A stretch of DNA of 64,000 nucleotides, from positions 1-64,000 of the forward strand of contig NZ_JAKCLJ010000014.1 of the NCBI RefSeq assembly GCF_021412565.1, in the 5' to 3' direction. This document shows, one piece after another, positions 63,155 through 64,000 of the stretch (the first letter of the stretch is position 1; every line of letters begins with the position of its first letter). The position numbers and the translations under genes are program-made. The notes under the pieces are model-generated. The model did not search any database. It worked only from the letters and a program-made list of their open reading frames with translations, and was not told where the DNA came from. The DNA is from Shewanella sp. AS1. Lineage in GTDB: Bacteria; Pseudomonadota; Gammaproteobacteria; Enterobacterales; Shewanellaceae.

Positions 63155-64000
63155 AGCTCTCTCCTAATAATGAACTAATCTCGGCCAAACAGATATCCAT
63201 ACCATTAGACTGTGGCTCACCATTCATCTTGTCTTTTAGTCGTGCTAACACCTCTTGCTGCAAGAGCAGATCAAGCTGCTCCACTATGGCGCTGGCATCC
63301 TGCTCACAGGAAAGCACTAACCCGCGCTGAGCACAGTGCTTAATCCGGTTAGGCTGATCTTTAGACACGGCAACTGCCAACGTGGGAATTTTTAATGCTA
63401 TCGCTTGCAACAAGGTATCGCCGCCACTGAGCACGGCAGCTCTGGCGCAAGCCAGTAAATTGATAAACTCAAAGCTGCTTAACTGGTTAATCGCAATTAT
63501 CCCCTCTAACTCGGGCAGAGGATTAGGGTAATTAGGCCCAAAGACCATCACACTCTTCACGCCAGAAGCTTGATAGTAGCGCTGCGCCGCCTGTGCAAAA
63601 CGATCCGCTGCCAGCGCATTCCCTCTTCTATGACCTCCAGACCCGGCACTGTAAAGCAGATATTCCTGCGGCTGAAGCTGATATCGGTGCAGCAGAGCCT
63701 GTTGCATCGATTGCGTAGGATGAGGGAATATGGCACCAGTAAAAACAGGCGGCCTGCAATCAAACAGCTTAAGCTTCCATCTCTCAAAACCGCTGATATC
63801 ACCCATCACATACTCTGGCTGCACGACCCAATGACAGTCGGTGACCCGTGCCCGGCCTATTTTCATGCCTCGCGCACGCTTGCGCCTATGTTGACTGATG
63901 AAGACCACTTTCGCCCCGCAGTTATGCGCATGTTTGAGCTGAGCCTTTCGACCTGAGGCATCAAAAATCACCAGATCGGGCTTAAATTGCGAGATGACTT
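63144..64000 (-). CDS. Glycosyltransferase-like protein (partial, runs off the window)
   Basis: At least 285 residues are visible; the open frame continues to the right edge (ISQFKPDLVIFDASGRKAQL), so the GTG inside it is not the start. The GT-B-like C-terminal half contains LYSAGSGGHRRG, VMVFGPNYPNPLPELEGIIA and LACARAAVLSGGDTLLQAIA followed by KIPTLAVAVSKDQ. This resembles family 28-like glycosyltransferases of the MurG type. Its role in the polysaccharide cluster is inferred. Confidence 0.8.
   Translation of the reverse strand, partial: VISQFKPDLVIFDASGRKAQLKHAHNCGAKVVFISQHRRKRARGMKIGRARVTDCHWVVQPEYVMGDISGFERWKLKLFDCRPPVFTGAIFPHPTQSMQQALLHRYQLQPQEYLLYSAGSGGHRRGNALAADRFAQAAQRYYQASGVKSVMVFGPNYPNPLPELEGIIAINQLSSFEFINLLACARAAVLSGGDTLLQAIALKIPTLAVAVSKDQPNRIKHCAQRGLVLSCEQDASAIVEQLDLLLQQEVLARLKDKMNGEPQSNGMDICLAEISSLLGESFAN

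Overview
The window reads as chromosomal DNA of a Shewanella-like marine gammaproteobacterium. I infer this from the gene content and order: a c-type cytochrome maturation cluster wrapped around a cytochrome c5 gene and lying next to an rRNA operon, plus RyhB, MenF, PrlC, RsmJ/RlmJ and many proteins of gammaproteobacterial type. No database was searched, so the genus is an inference.

Layout. 1-510: 5' end of a 16S rRNA gene (minus strand) with its leader and promoter. 470-9460: cytochrome c maturation, with ccmF-ccmG-ccmH-thioredoxin on the minus strand and ccmI, then ccmABCDE, on the plus strand, and scyA (cytochrome c5) between them. 9.6-12.8 kb: a zinc alcohol dehydrogenase, an AraC regulator, a small membrane protein and a lipoprotein. 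12.8-16.5 kb: an AT-rich accessory patch with an IS903-type insertion sequence, two hypothetical genes and an array of repeats, each unit carrying a strictly 66-bp two-hairpin element. 16.5-34.3 kb: mostly housekeeping genes (rsmJ, rlmJ, lytic transglycosylase, DUF3137/LemA pair, AbgT transporter, prlC, gor, a rimK cluster, MgtE, YeiH). 34.4-40.1 kb: a six-gene minus-strand operon coding for a TonB-dependent receptor, an ECF-type ABC transporter (fused ATPase, T and S components), a TiaS-like protein and a small Cys-rich protein. 40.4-43.4 kb: menF, a preQ1-I riboswitch in front of a queuosine-precursor transporter gene, a GNAT enzyme and a RyhB small RNA with a Fur-box promoter. 43.4-53 kb: a sigma-54 two-component system divergent from a tungstate-type ABC transporter (tupABC), followed by mobA, a mobB-moeA fusion and moaA. 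53-64 kb: mutM, membrane and sugar-transfer genes, a Wzi-type outer-membrane protein, coaD, and an envelope-polymer cluster that includes a HIT-cytidylyltransferase fusion and a CDP-glycerol glycerophosphotransferase family protein.

How they work together. The ccm genes make holocytochromes such as ScyA. The tup-mob-moa block would import tungstate or molybdate and build molybdopterin cofactor; a canonical -24/-12 promoter before tupA and the adjacent sigma-54 activator suggest that import is controlled by the neighbouring kinase. RyhB would adjust iron-using functions under Fur.

The two strongest candidates for something undescribed are (a) the 66-bp covarying two-hairpin elements at 13.15 and 15.0-15.6 kb, which resemble the TwoAYGGAY RNA motif, and (b) the TonB/ECF/TiaS-like operon, whose substrate I cannot name.
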